DNA of 64,000 bases, taken from assembly GCA_937949725.1 (NCBI GenBank), contig CALECT010000032.1:46802-110801 (forward strand), read 5' to 3'. The stretch comes from an uncultured Pseudanabaenaceae cyanobacterium (GTDB lineage: Bacteria > Cyanobacteriota > Cyanobacteriia > PCC-9006 > JAAUQQ01). Shown here piece by piece: positions 43,310 to 52,302 of the stretch (the first letter of the stretch is position 1; each line of letters opens with the position of its first letter). A program made the translations under genes and the position numbers. A model generated the notes under the pieces. The model saw only the letters and a program-made list of their open reading frames with translations. It ran no database searches and was not told the DNA's origin.

Positions 43310-44008
43310 CTAGGGCTCGCTCACTGAAGGAGAGCCTGGCTGGGATGAGTTCAGCCAGGTCAAAATCTCTTGTTGGCCCCGAGGAGACAGAGTATATATG
43401 CCTTTTGACGGTCGCTCAAACCAACCGTAAACATTGTTGTATAAGAGATTTCGAGCCTTCGAGTCCTCTGTTGCTTGGGCAATATCGGATGCCTTCGTGG
43501 GGCCATGCTCCTGTAAATACTCTGCGATGCGAATCGCCCGCTGGCGATAGGCTGTCATGATGCCCTTGCGCATCGCCGTCCCGCCTAAGTTTGGGTCGCC
43601 GACCCGCTTGGTAAACTCCCCCAGCAAACGGCCCTGCTTCTGCTTTGATGGGCGAGGCTTGTAAGGGCGAGGATCTAGCAATATTTTGACATTGCCACCT
43701 TGGGATTCTGGGGCAATGACCACTAGCCCTAAGCCCAACATCCGCAACAGCTTAATCACCTGCCTGCGCCGTCGCTTCAAGGCTCCGCAGCCCTGGGGCA
43801 CTCCCACATATACGTTCGGCGATAGCGACAATCGCTCCACTGCTTGAATCACTACATCTAGATTGAGCGATAGCTTCAGCTCCACGACCACAGGGGGGTC
43901 ATCTCCTCGCACTGCCACAACATCGCAGTGCTGGACTTCGCCCTTCACCTCATAGCCCTGGTTTTCCAGGAATTGCTTTAAGGGAAGGTAGAGGTCCGAT
44001 TCTTTCAT
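43310..44008 (-). CDS. DUF2161 (PD-(D/E)XK-like) family protein with C-terminal winged-helix-like part
   Basis: I start this gene at the ATG at 44006-44008 (232 residues, MKESDLYLPLKQFLENQGYEVKGE), the usual N-terminus of DUF2161/COG5482 proteins; the open frame extends to 44101. The N-terminal half has the PD-(D/E)XK-type pattern: CDVVAVRGD near 28 and VVVELKLSL near 42 (the ExK motif). The C-terminal half includes RQRAIRIAEYLQEHGPTKASDIA and WFERPSKGIYTLSPRG, a winged-helix-like segment. The family is grouped with nucleases, but activity is not shown here. A second, broken copy of its middle lies at 42731-42838. Confidence 0.85.
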   Translation of the reverse strand: MKESDLYLPLKQFLENQGYEVKGEVQHCDVVAVRGDDPPVVVELKLSLNLDVVIQAVERLSLSPNVYVGVPQGCGALKRRRRQVIKLLRMLGLGLVVIAPESQGGNVKILLDPRPYKPRPSKQKQGRLLGEFTKRVGDPNLGGTAMRKGIMTAYRQRAIRIAEYLQEHGPTKASDIAQATEDSKARNLLYNNVYGWFERPSKGIYTLSPRGQQEILTWLNSSQPGSPSVSEP

Positions 44009-44156
44009 GGTGGCAGTTGATAGGCCGTTGCAAACCGTTGGGCATGGGGATGACGTTAGACCGTTAGGCTGCAAATGCTGGAGCTGACATGGCAATGCCA
44101 TGTCGCTACGTGGGTATCGGGTCTGGTTAGAATTCCATGCTCTTAGCTGCCTTGGA

Positions 44157-44666
44157 TTATGGCTGACCCAGGAAATCCCGTTTACCCACTTCTACGCCAT
44201 TGTGTCTGAGGATGTCGTAAGCCGTGGTGACGTGAAAGTAGACGTTGGGCAACACGAAGAATGTGAGAAAAGGCCAGCCCTGTATGGTGATGCTTTCGCC
44301 ACGCCCGACAGGAACGGAGACTTCCTTTTCTTCACTGCCATCAATCTGTTCAGCGGTGAAGCCATCTAGATAATCAATGCTCTTTTGAAGTCGCTCTATG
44401 AGTTCCGGGAACGTTGTTTCGTTGTCTTCTGCAGAAGGCACTTCCATACCGGCAAGCCTAGCCACTCCGCGCCTGGAAACATCCGAAGCAATTTGGACTT
44501 GCTTGGAGAGGGGGAACATGTCGGGGTAGAGGCGACTGTTGACCAACACTGTGGGCTCAATCCCTTTGGCCTCTGCATGGGCAGCACCTTTCTTGAGAAT
44601 CTCAATCAGGTTATTCAGAGTGCGACGAAGGACAGGGATTGAAGCCCGGTACATGCCAATTGTCAT
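44157..44666 (-). CDS. DUF1993 family protein
   Basis: The 169-residue product matches DUF1993 over its length: a helical N-terminal RTLNNLIEILKKGAAHAE, SRLYPDMFPLSKQVQIASD near 45-63, FTAEQIDGSEEKEV near 101, and FLTFFVLPNVYFHVTTAYDILRHNGVEVGKRDFLG near the end (read in two pieces). The fold is a DinB-like four-helix bundle. No function is established. It is in a patch with Uma2 and DUF2161 genes on the same strand. Confidence 0.93.
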   Translation of the reverse strand: MTIGMYRASIPVLRRTLNNLIEILKKGAAHAEAKGIEPTVLVNSRLYPDMFPLSKQVQIASDVSRRGVARLAGMEVPSAEDNETTFPELIERLQKSIDYLDGFTAEQIDGSEEKEVSVPVGRGESITIQGWPFLTFFVLPNVYFHVTTAYDILRHNGVEVGKRDFLGQP

Positions 44667-44830
44667 AACGAATCATCTCCCATGGCTAGACCTTAACCAG
44701 GGTAAACGGCCTAATTCCTGGCATGTTTGAATAATTCCAACAAAACGTTTTGTTTTGCGTTGGCAGATAGCTTATTTGTCTCCACGGGGCTCTAGAAAAC
44801 CCATAGTCTCCATGCTTTTGCAAGTACCTT

Positions 44831-45424
44831 TTAAGCCTGCTCAAAGACGACCTTGTTGTACAAATCTTCCAGCGCAATCTCAAACTCAAACGAAGATAGT
44901 TTCAGCAATGCATCTGCACCGTCATACTCCGACAACACCCACTCACCATTCTCGTTCTTGCGATAGCGCTCCACATGCATCGCAAACTGATCCATCAGTA
45001 CATATTCGCGAAAACTTGGAATGCTGCGATAGAGATGGAACTTGCCCGTGCGGTCATAGTTTTGGGTTGAAGTTGATAGCGCTTCAGCGATAAAAACAGG
45101 GTTTGTCAGGGTGTCTTTTCGTCCCGACTGAAACTCTAGCTCCCCTGATACAACCATCACTTCAGGATAAGTTGCGATTGCTGCTGATTCGATCCAGAGC
45201 CGCTGGTCTGTGACAAATGCTTGATAGGGCGATCGCCGCAGTAAAAAATTCAGCGCCGCATAGAGATTCCCTGAAAGCTGATTGTGGTTTGGCGTTCCAC
45301 CAGTTATCGCAATAATCTCACCGTTAATCAACTCGTGGCGCTCCTCCGAGGCCAGCTCCAGCTCAAAATATTCCTCAACTGAGTAGGTTCGTCGTGAGCG
45401 CTCGGTAACAACTGCTTCAACCAT
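44831..45424 (-). CDS. Uma2 family (DUF820) PD-(D/E)XK endonuclease-like protein
   Basis: This 197-residue protein belongs to a family highly expanded in cyanobacteria, with a restriction-endonuclease-like fold. It shows YSVEEYFELE near 14, HELINGEIIAITGGTPNH near 30-47 (first acidic residue), the segment AIATYPEVMVVSGELEF near 87 containing PEVMVV in place of the usual PDxxVV, and the C-terminal Y.....W.L.EY pattern. Asp of the PD motif is thus replaced here by Glu. The biological role of Uma2 proteins is not known. Confidence 0.93.
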   Translation of the reverse strand: MVEAVVTERSRRTYSVEEYFELELASEERHELINGEIIAITGGTPNHNQLSGNLYAALNFLLRRSPYQAFVTDQRLWIESAAIATYPEVMVVSGELEFQSGRKDTLTNPVFIAEALSTSTQNYDRTGKFHLYRSIPSFREYVLMDQFAMHVERYRKNENGEWVLSEYDGADALLKLSSFEFEIALEDLYNKVVFEQA

Positions 45425-45565
45425 CCTCCAGACCTCATCCGCTTGGCCTTAATCTTAACTGATACGGCTATTCGGCGATGCTAGCGCCCCTGAATGCCCC
45501 TCCCTTTCGTACAATACTGATGTATCTGTTTGGCCCTGCGGTCAGACGCTTTGCCCCCTCACTCG

Positions 45566-48094
45566 ATGGCCCCTGCATCTCCCCAACCCGACTGGCCTCG
45601 CCTCCAGCAGGCCCTCACCGTCGAAGCAGAGCGTGGCTTCAATAATATTGAAGGGAAACAACATACCTTCAGCGAATTCCTGCGGCTGACGCTGACCGCT
45701 CCCCCAGAGAGCTGGAGCCTGACCGAACAAGGCCGTTGGCGGGAACTGGGCGATCGCTTCGCCACTTACCCAGACCTCAGCTTTGCCCAGCGCCAGCAGC
45801 TCGTCGCCGATAGCCGCCGCACCCTGCACCAACAGCGCAAAGACCTTGAAGCAGCCAAGGCATCTGCTCAAAAGGCGGAACAGCGAAAAGCCTCGGAAGC
45901 CTCGGGTGCTTTGCCCAGCAGCAAGGGCAAGAAAAAGCGCAAACTCCCCAAAACAGAGCCCCTGGTGGATGCGCGCCATGGCCCCAAAAATGACTTAGAT
46001 AAAGCCCTCACCTATCTCAAAGGCATTGGCCCCAAGAACGCTGAACGCCTTGCCAAGCTAGGGCTATTGACGGTGCGAGACCTGCTGTTCTATTACCCCC
46101 GCGACTACCTCGACTACGCTAAGCAAGTCGATATCCGCGAGCTAGAACCGGGCTCCATGGCGACGCTGGTGGGCACAGTCAAAAGCTGCAATTGCTTTAG
46201 CAGTCCCAAGAACCCGAAGCTGACGATTTTTGAACTGGTGGTGCGCGATCGCTCCGGCCAAATCAAGCTGGGCCGCTTCTACGCAGGCAATCGCTACAGC
46301 AGCCAGGGCTGGAAGCAGGGCCAAAAACGCAAATTTCCCCCCGGAGCCACCGTTGCTGCATCGGGCATGGTCAAACAGGGTAAGTACGGTGTAACGCTGG
46401 ACAATCCCGAGCTGGAAGTCCTGGAAGAGGGTAGCAACACCATCCAGTCGGACAAGATCGGTCGCGTGGTGCCGGTGTACACGCTCACCGAAGGCGTCAA
46501 TGCAGACCTAGTGCGGCGGGCAGTGCTCGGTGCTTTGCCGAGCGTGGGGCTATTGCAGGAGTGCATTCCTCAGGGCTTGCTGACGAAGTTTGAGCTGATT
46601 AATTTAGGAGAGGCGATCGCTCAAATCCACTACCCTGAGAGCGACGAAACCCTTCACCAAGCCCGCCGCCGCTTGGTGTTTGACGAGTTCTTCTTCCTCC
46701 AGCTCGGTCTGCTCCAGCGCCGTGCCAAGCAGCGGGAAACCCAAACCAGTGTAGTTCTGGCTCCCAAGGGTGAATTGGTTGAGAAGTTCTACGAGATTTT
46801 GCCCTTTGAGCTGACGGGGGCGCAGCAGCGGGTGGTGAATGCCACCTTTAGCGATATGCAGGAGCCAACGCCGATGAACCGGCTGGTGCAGGGGGATGTG
46901 GGGTCGGGGAAGACTGTTGTGGCGATCGCGGCCCTGCTCAATGCCATCCAATCCGGCTACCAGGGGGCCTTTATGGCACCCACGGAAGTGTTGGCAGAGC
47001 AACATTACCGCAAGCTAGTGGAGTGGTTTACGCAACTGCACCTACCCGTGGAGCTGCTGACCGGCTCGACGAAAGCTGCAAAGCGTAGGGAAATCCATCG
47101 AGAGCTGGAGACAGGTGAACTGCCCTTGCTAGTGGGCACCCATGCACTGATTCAAGACCCAGTGAAGTTTCAGAAGCTGGGCCTAGTGGTAATTGACGAG
47201 CAGCACCGATTCGGCGTGCAGCAGCGAGCCAAGCTTCAACAAAAGGGCGACAATCCCCATACGCTGACGATGACAGCAACGCCTATTCCGCGAACCCTGG
47301 CTCTGACACTCCATGGCGATCTGGATGTGAGCCAAATTGATGAGCTGCCGCCAGGCCGGAAACCGATTAAGACCAGCGCTTTGAAAGGTAGCAAAGATCG
47401 GCAACATGCCTATGAACTAATGCGGCGGGAAATTGCCATGGGACGGCAGATTTATGTAGTGCTGCCCCTCGTGGAGGAGTCGGAGAAGCTGGACTTAAAA
47501 TCAGCGGTGGATGAGCATAACAACCTTCAGAACAATGTGTTTCCTGAGGTGAAGGTGGGGCTGTTGCACGGGCGCATGAGTTCGGCGGAGAAGGATGAGG
47601 CGATCGAGGCCTTTCGCAAGAAGCGCACAAAAATTTTGGTCTCGACGACGGTGGTTGAAGTGGGCGTCGATATTCCCAACGCCTCGGTGATGTTGATTGA
47701 ACATGCCGAGCGCTTTGGGCTGTCGCAGTTGCATCAGCTACGGGGTCGAGTGGGTCGAGGCGCTGACCATTCTTACTGCTTGCTGATGAGTGCGTCGAAG
47801 AGTGAGACAGCGCAGCAGCGGCTCAAGGTGATGGAGCAGTCCCAGGATGGTTTCTTTATTTCGGAGATGGATATGCGGTTCAGGGGGCCGGGGCAGGTGC
47901 TGGGGACGCGGCAGTCGGGCTTGCCGGACTTTGCCTTGGCCAGCTTGAGCGAGGACCAGGATGTGCTGGAGATTGCGCGGGAGGCGGCGGAGAAGGTGAT
48001 TGAGAAGGATGAGACTTTGTTACGCTGGCCTGCGCTCAAGGCGGAGTTGGATTATCGCTATAACAAGCTGATGGGTGGTGCAATTTTGACATAG
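45566..48094 (+). CDS. recG: ATP-dependent DNA helicase RecG
   Basis: RecG remodels stalled replication forks and Holliday junctions. From the ATG at 45566 (a TTG at 45530 gives 12 more codons) it is 842 residues. The N-terminal 130 are an extension rich in Gln/Lys, then the wedge/OB domain (GIGPKNAERLAKLG near 150, YYPRDYLDY near 174). Helicase motifs follow: I GDVGSGKT near 446, II DEQH near 547, III TATPIPRT near 570, V VVEVGVDIPNA near 700, VI LHQLRGRVGRG near 723. The C-terminus DYRYNKLMGGAILT is intact. The last 70 codons occur again at 49928-50146. Confidence 0.97.
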   Translation: MAPASPQPDWPRLQQALTVEAERGFNNIEGKQHTFSEFLRLTLTAPPESWSLTEQGRWRELGDRFATYPDLSFAQRQQLVADSRRTLHQQRKDLEAAKASAQKAEQRKASEASGALPSSKGKKKRKLPKTEPLVDARHGPKNDLDKALTYLKGIGPKNAERLAKLGLLTVRDLLFYYPRDYLDYAKQVDIRELEPGSMATLVGTVKSCNCFSSPKNPKLTIFELVVRDRSGQIKLGRFYAGNRYSSQGWKQGQKRKFPPGATVAASGMVKQGKYGVTLDNPELEVLEEGSNTIQSDKIGRVVPVYTLTEGVNADLVRRAVLGALPSVGLLQECIPQGLLTKFELINLGEAIAQIHYPESDETLHQARRRLVFDEFFFLQLGLLQRRAKQRETQTSVVLAPKGELVEKFYEILPFELTGAQQRVVNATFSDMQEPTPMNRLVQGDVGSGKTVVAIAALLNAIQSGYQGAFMAPTEVLAEQHYRKLVEWFTQLHLPVELLTGSTKAAKRREIHRELETGELPLLVGTHALIQDPVKFQKLGLVVIDEQHRFGVQQRAKLQQKGDNPHTLTMTATPIPRTLALTLHGDLDVSQIDELPPGRKPIKTSALKGSKDRQHAYELMRREIAMGRQIYVVLPLVEESEKLDLKSAVDEHNNLQNNVFPEVKVGLLHGRMSSAEKDEAIEAFRKKRTKILVSTTVVEVGVDIPNASVMLIEHAERFGLSQLHQLRGRVGRGADHSYCLLMSASKSETAQQRLKVMEQSQDGFFISEMDMRFRGPGQVLGTRQSGLPDFALASLSEDQDVLEIAREAAEKVIEKDETLLRWPALKAELDYRYNKLMGGAILT

Positions 48095-48286
48095 TAATAA
48101 TTGAGTAGGATCATTCAATTTACTCAACACAAAAGTCAGAATACTGGTGTACCATAGGCAATATACTGAGTAGCGCAAATAGACTTTATAAAAATATTGT
48201 CTTTACACTCAATTACTTAGCAAAATAGCTGTTGTGTTGATGCTTCTTTGTGAGGGCAACAACTTCTATCCAATCTGTTTATAAAC
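48095..48286. promoter_or_regulatory. AT-rich leader before the AAA/TOPRIM gene
   Basis: This 192-bp gap is clearly more AT-rich than recG. An inverted repeat TTGAGTA/TACTCAA lies at 48101-48127 directly after the recG stop and could be a weak terminator or operator. TTGTCTTTACACTCA and similar AT-rich runs could be promoter boxes, but none is certain. Confidence 0.4.
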
Positions 48287-49906
48287 ATGGTGATTGCAAA
48301 GCTTAACGTTCCTCGGATAGAGGAAGCTCCTCTTACTTTAGATATTAATATTGGAGACCTCATCGTAGTTGTAGGACCCAATGGAGCGGGAAAGTCTGCA
48401 TTAGCACACTACATCTATAAAACACTTGGTCGGAATGCTGAATGGTTACCGGGACACAGAGCTATTTCATTTTCTAATACAGATGTAGGCTTGTCCTCTT
48501 TTAATGCAGAGTCAGTCTTAAATAGCGTATTCCAAAATGAACAAGCTGATGGTCGTTCAAGGCATGCACTAGGTGAGCAACATCTAAAAGCTGTAATGCA
48601 GAAATTGGTTGACAAATACAATCAGCAGAACGCAGATAAGCTCAAGAGAATGAAGCATAATTGGTCTAATGCAAAAGCTGTCGACGAAGCTATTGGTGAC
48701 ATCATTTCAGAACTCAATAATATTTTTCGCCAGGGAGCACTAGAAGTTCAGTTTAAACTTGTTGATGGATTATTAAAGGCTTGTAGAGGTAATTCTAATC
48801 CTTACAGCGTAAGAGCTCTGTCTGATGGAGAGAGGGCAGCATTATATCTATGTTGTTCATCATTAGTTCGACCGAAGAATTCAGTTCTAATAGTTGATGA
48901 ACCTGAAAGACATTTAAATCCTGCAATAGCAAAGCCTTTTCTCTCAGCGCTTATAGGAAGTAGACCTCAGGTTGCATTTGTTTTTAGCACCCATGATTTG
49001 GCTCTGATGGAGAGCTTATACGCAACGAAGTCTTTAGTTGTTTTTAATAGTCAGCCGTTAGACCCTAATGCAACAAGTTGGAAGTTTGACTTACGAGAAC
49101 TAACTGTAGAGAACGAGGAATTAACCAATGCTGCTCGCTTAGCTGTCTTGGGAGGGCGGCGCAAAATCTTGTTCGTTGAAGGCAATATTGGTTCTCCAGA
49201 TATAGAGCTTTATCGCCACTTGTACACCGATTGGCATATTGCTCCCGTTGAAGGCTGTGGTCAAGTAATTCAAAGTGTAAAAGGAATTAGCTCTAATCCT
49301 AAGATTCATTGGGTTGAAGTGGCTGGAATTATTGATAGAGACTCAAGAACAGACACTGAAGTTAATTCACTAGCTACACGAAGAATACATGCTATCAGTT
49401 GCTGCACGGTCGAATCTCTGCTGTGTATGAAAGAAGTTGTTTCTATCATGTCTCAAGTCAAGCATGATGCGGAAGGAGGCAAAAGTGCTGATGAACGTGT
49501 AGCGGAAGCTGAGAGAAAAGTTCTAGAGATTATCCCTAATTGCAAGGATGAGTTTATTTCTCGAAAGGCAGCTTGGCGTATTAATCGTGCATTTGAGATC
49601 CACCATTATACGAAAGAACAGATCAAGAATGAGACATTAGAGCCCGTGACGATCGATCTGAATTCTATCAAGAGTGAGGTTCAGTCAGAGGTAGAAGCTT
49701 TGATGTGCGGTGAGACAAACCTCGATCTAATCTCTAGGAACTTTCCCATTCGCAACTCGGCTGTGCCAGCAGCAATTGCTAAATGTGTGGGATTTAGAGG
49801 GTGGGAACAATATAAAAATTCTGTCTTTCATCACCTTCGGTTAAATTCGTCGCATGGTGAGAAAATATTAGAGACTTTGCGTTCCTATACACCACACACT
49901 CTATGA
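48287..49906 (+). CDS. AAA15-type ATPase fused to TOPRIM/DUF4435-like domain (OLD/PARIS-like defence candidate)
   Basis: The 539-residue protein has an ABC/SMC-type ATPase in its first half: Walker A GPNGAGKS at 30-37, signature-like LSDGERAALYL near 184, Walker B VLIVDEPERHLNP near 203 and the STHDLALM switch His near 239. A DUF4435/TOPRIM-like second half follows: ILFVEGNIGSPD near 294 (conserved Glu) and GIIDRDSR near 346 (DxD). This order matches OLD-family nucleases and the fused form of the PARIS anti-phage system (AriA ATPase plus AriB DUF4435). The gene is AT-richer than both neighbours and lies between two recG tails, which supports transfer. Nuclease activity and defence role are inferred. 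Confidence 0.8.
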   Translation: MVIAKLNVPRIEEAPLTLDINIGDLIVVVGPNGAGKSALAHYIYKTLGRNAEWLPGHRAISFSNTDVGLSSFNAESVLNSVFQNEQADGRSRHALGEQHLKAVMQKLVDKYNQQNADKLKRMKHNWSNAKAVDEAIGDIISELNNIFRQGALEVQFKLVDGLLKACRGNSNPYSVRALSDGERAALYLCCSSLVRPKNSVLIVDEPERHLNPAIAKPFLSALIGSRPQVAFVFSTHDLALMESLYATKSLVVFNSQPLDPNATSWKFDLRELTVENEELTNAARLAVLGGRRKILFVEGNIGSPDIELYRHLYTDWHIAPVEGCGQVIQSVKGISSNPKIHWVEVAGIIDRDSRTDTEVNSLATRRIHAISCCTVESLLCMKEVVSIMSQVKHDAEGGKSADERVAEAERKVLEIIPNCKDEFISRKAAWRINRAFEIHHYTKEQIKNETLEPVTIDLNSIKSEVQSEVEALMCGETNLDLISRNFPIRNSAVPAAIAKCVGFRGWEQYKNSVFHHLRLNSSHGEKILETLRSYTPHTL

Positions 49907-49927
49907 GCTTTACTACTGGTAATTCAC

Positions 49928-50146
49928 TTTCAGGGTCCGGGGCAGCTGATAGGAGCGAGGTGGTCTAGCCTACTAAACTTTGCCCTGGCCACCTTGAGCG
50001 AGGACCAGGATGTGCTGGAGATTGCGCGGGAGGCAGCAGAAAAGGTAATTGAGAAGGATGAGACTTTGCTGCGCTGGCCTGCGCTCAAGGTGGAATTGGA
50101 TTATCGCTATAACAAGCTGATGGGTGGCGCGATTTTGACTGAATAG
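49928..50146 (+). pseudogene. Second copy of the recG 3' end
   Basis: An open frame of 72 codons from 49928 to a TAG at 50144-50146 repeats the RecG C-terminus (QGPGQLIGARWSSLLNFALATLSEDQ in two parts, ending GGAILTE). Over 49977-50139 it differs from recG 47928-48090 at about a dozen of 163 positions by eye, mostly third codon positions; the first 50 bp are more diverged. It has no start and is not a gene by itself. Confidence 0.88.
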
Positions 50147-50255
50147 CTTCTCAAATTCACTCACCCTACAGCTCCAACGAATACCTGAATGCCTTTGTAT
50201 AAACGTTAAACCAGATGAAACTGTTAGGCTGGAAACGCCCCGATCGCCTTTTCCC

Positions 50256-52112
50256 ATGACCGTATCCAACCGCCGTCGCGAGAATGACTGGCAGCTCTTC
50301 AAACGCCTCATTCCCTATGCCAAGCAAAACGGTCGGCTACTGACGATTTCGTTGATGTTGCTCGTCCCCGTGGCGATCGCCGGGGCCATCCAGCCCATCG
50401 TCATTGGTCAGGCCATCACCTTTATTCAATGCCAGGCCAATCCTTCGGTTTGCGAGGGCCTCAAAATTGAAGCCCTAGGCCAGATCTTGCAGCTCGTCAA
50501 CCCAGAGATGGCCATGACCGAAGGGCTGAATCTTTTGGCAGCGGTTTTGCTAGGGACGATTTTGGTACGCCTTGCCCTGCGGGGCTGGCAGGGCTACTTA
50601 GTCCAGGAAGTCGGCCAGCGTATGACCGCCTCGATCCGAGCCGATCTCTTTGGCCATGTCACCTCATTGGCCGTGCGATTCTTTGACCGCACTCCAGTGG
50701 GAGCCTTGATTACGCGCCTCACCAGTGATGTGGAAGCCTTGGGGGATGTGTTTTCCACGGGGGCGATCGGTATTGTTAGCGATCTGTTCTCATTGCTCAC
50801 CCTAACCATTGCAATGTTTCTGTTGCAGTGGCAACCGGCTCTGATGCTGACAGTGATGCTGCTGCCAGTGACGCTGATTATTGTCTACTTCCAGCGAGAG
50901 TATCGCCGAGCAAATTCCAAGGCGCGGGATGAGCTATCCAGTCTCAACTCCATGCTCCAGGAAAATGTCACAGGCATTGATGTCGTGCAGCTGTTTCGGC
51001 GAGAGCGCTACAACAGCGAGATGTTCCGCGCCTCCAATCAGCGCTACATCACCGAAATTGATAAGACCATTTTCCACGACTCGGCCATTTCGGCCACGTT
51101 GGAGTGGATTTCACTGGCGGCGATCGCAGGAATCCTTTTCCTTGGTAGTCGTCTCTTACTCGATGGCCCTCTGAGTTTGGGCCAACTGGCATCCTTCATT
51201 ATCTTTGCCCAGAAGTTATTTGAGCCCCTGCGCCAGCTCGCCGAGAAATTTACCTCCATCCAGTCCGGCTTCACCGCAGTAGAGCGCATTAGCGATTTAC
51301 TCAGCGAGCCCATCGAAATCAAAGACCGCACTGAAAACGTTGCCACCTTGGAGCGCCAAGCTGGGGACGATAGCGCCCGAGGTTCCATCCGATTTGAGCA
51401 GGTTTCCTTTGGCTACAAAGCGGATGAAATGGTGCTCAAAAACCTGGATTTTGAGATTAAGCCGGGCGAAAAAATTGCCCTAGTGGGACCCACCGGTGCA
51501 GGCAAAAGCTCCATCATTCGCTTACTCTGCCGACTATATGAGCCCACCCGAGGCCGCATCCTCATCGATGGCATTGATATTCGCGACTTGCCCCAGGCGG
51601 AATTGCGCCAACACCTCGGCGTGATCTTGCAGGATGGCTTTTTGTTTGCGGGGGATGTGAAGAGCAATATTGCCCTGGGTGAGTCCTACAGCGATTTGGA
51701 AATTCAGCAGGCCGCTGAGAAAACCAACGTATCCAATTTCATCGAAAGCCTACCCCAGGGCTACAACACCCAGCTCCGTCAGCGGGGCTCCAACCTCTCT
51801 GGCGGACAGAAGCAGCTCCTGGCCTTTGCCCGTGTAGCAGTGCGAGACCCCGGCATTTTGGTCCTAGATGAAGCTACTTCCAATCTGGATGTGGGGACAG
51901 AGGCTGATATTCAGGAAGCATTAGATATCTTGCTAGAAGAGCGCACTGCAATCATCATTGCTCACCGACTCTCAACGATCCGAAACGTGGACCGTATTCT
52001 GGTGTTAAAGCAAGGTCAGCTAATCGAGTCCGGTAGCCATGATGCTCTGCTAGAACAGGATGGTCTTTATGCCAGCCTCTATAAGCTGCAACTGCTAGGA
52101 ACGGACCAATAG
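50256..52112 (+). CDS. ABC exporter, fused permease and ATPase (MsbA/MdlB type)
   Basis: This 618-residue half-transporter has six membrane segments in its first 345 residues, with a cytosolic coupling stretch (ENVTGIDVVQLFRRERYN near 232). The ATPase follows: Walker A GPTGAGKSS near 413, Q-loop VILQDGFLFAGDV near 452, signature LSGGQKQ near 512, Walker B ILVLDEATSNLD near 532, and the H-loop IIAHRLSTI near 568. It dimerises to export lipids, lipopeptides or drugs; the substrate cannot be read. The extracytosolic loop near 60-70 has two Cys (CQANPSVC), which could form a disulfide. Before the insertion between the two recG tails, this gene probably followed recG directly. Confidence 0.95.
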   Translation: MTVSNRRRENDWQLFKRLIPYAKQNGRLLTISLMLLVPVAIAGAIQPIVIGQAITFIQCQANPSVCEGLKIEALGQILQLVNPEMAMTEGLNLLAAVLLGTILVRLALRGWQGYLVQEVGQRMTASIRADLFGHVTSLAVRFFDRTPVGALITRLTSDVEALGDVFSTGAIGIVSDLFSLLTLTIAMFLLQWQPALMLTVMLLPVTLIIVYFQREYRRANSKARDELSSLNSMLQENVTGIDVVQLFRRERYNSEMFRASNQRYITEIDKTIFHDSAISATLEWISLAAIAGILFLGSRLLLDGPLSLGQLASFIIFAQKLFEPLRQLAEKFTSIQSGFTAVERISDLLSEPIEIKDRTENVATLERQAGDDSARGSIRFEQVSFGYKADEMVLKNLDFEIKPGEKIALVGPTGAGKSSIIRLLCRLYEPTRGRILIDGIDIRDLPQAELRQHLGVILQDGFLFAGDVKSNIALGESYSDLEIQQAAEKTNVSNFIESLPQGYNTQLRQRGSNLSGGQKQLLAFARVAVRDPGILVLDEATSNLDVGTEADIQEALDILLEERTAIIIAHRLSTIRNVDRILVLKQGQLIESGSHDALLEQDGLYASLYKLQLLGTDQ

Positions 52113-52147
52113 GGCGCAGGCCGTTTGAAATTAGGGAGATTGACTGT

Positions 52148-52180
52148 GGCGAGCTGGTATCACCAGCTCGCCATTCTTAT
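52148..52180 (+). terminator. Terminator-like hairpin after the ABC exporter gene
   Basis: GGCGAGCTGGT pairs perfectly with ACCAGCTCGCC around an ATC loop at 52148-52172, 36 bp past the stop. The following ATTCTTAT is only weakly T-rich, so termination may be partial. Confidence 0.7.
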
Positions 52181-52302
52181 GTGCCCCTCTAGAGGCAGAC
52201 AGATCTGGGATCCGGCCACTATACGGTTTTATTTTTCTCTCTAAGGCGTTAAGACTACGTAAGGGGAAATGCGCAGTTTTCGTCTTTAGAGTAGAGAACT
52301 TT

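Noticed and set aside
49973..50311. 112-residue minus-strand frame across the recG remnant
   Set aside because: It is the antisense of the duplicated recG tail and the ABC exporter start.
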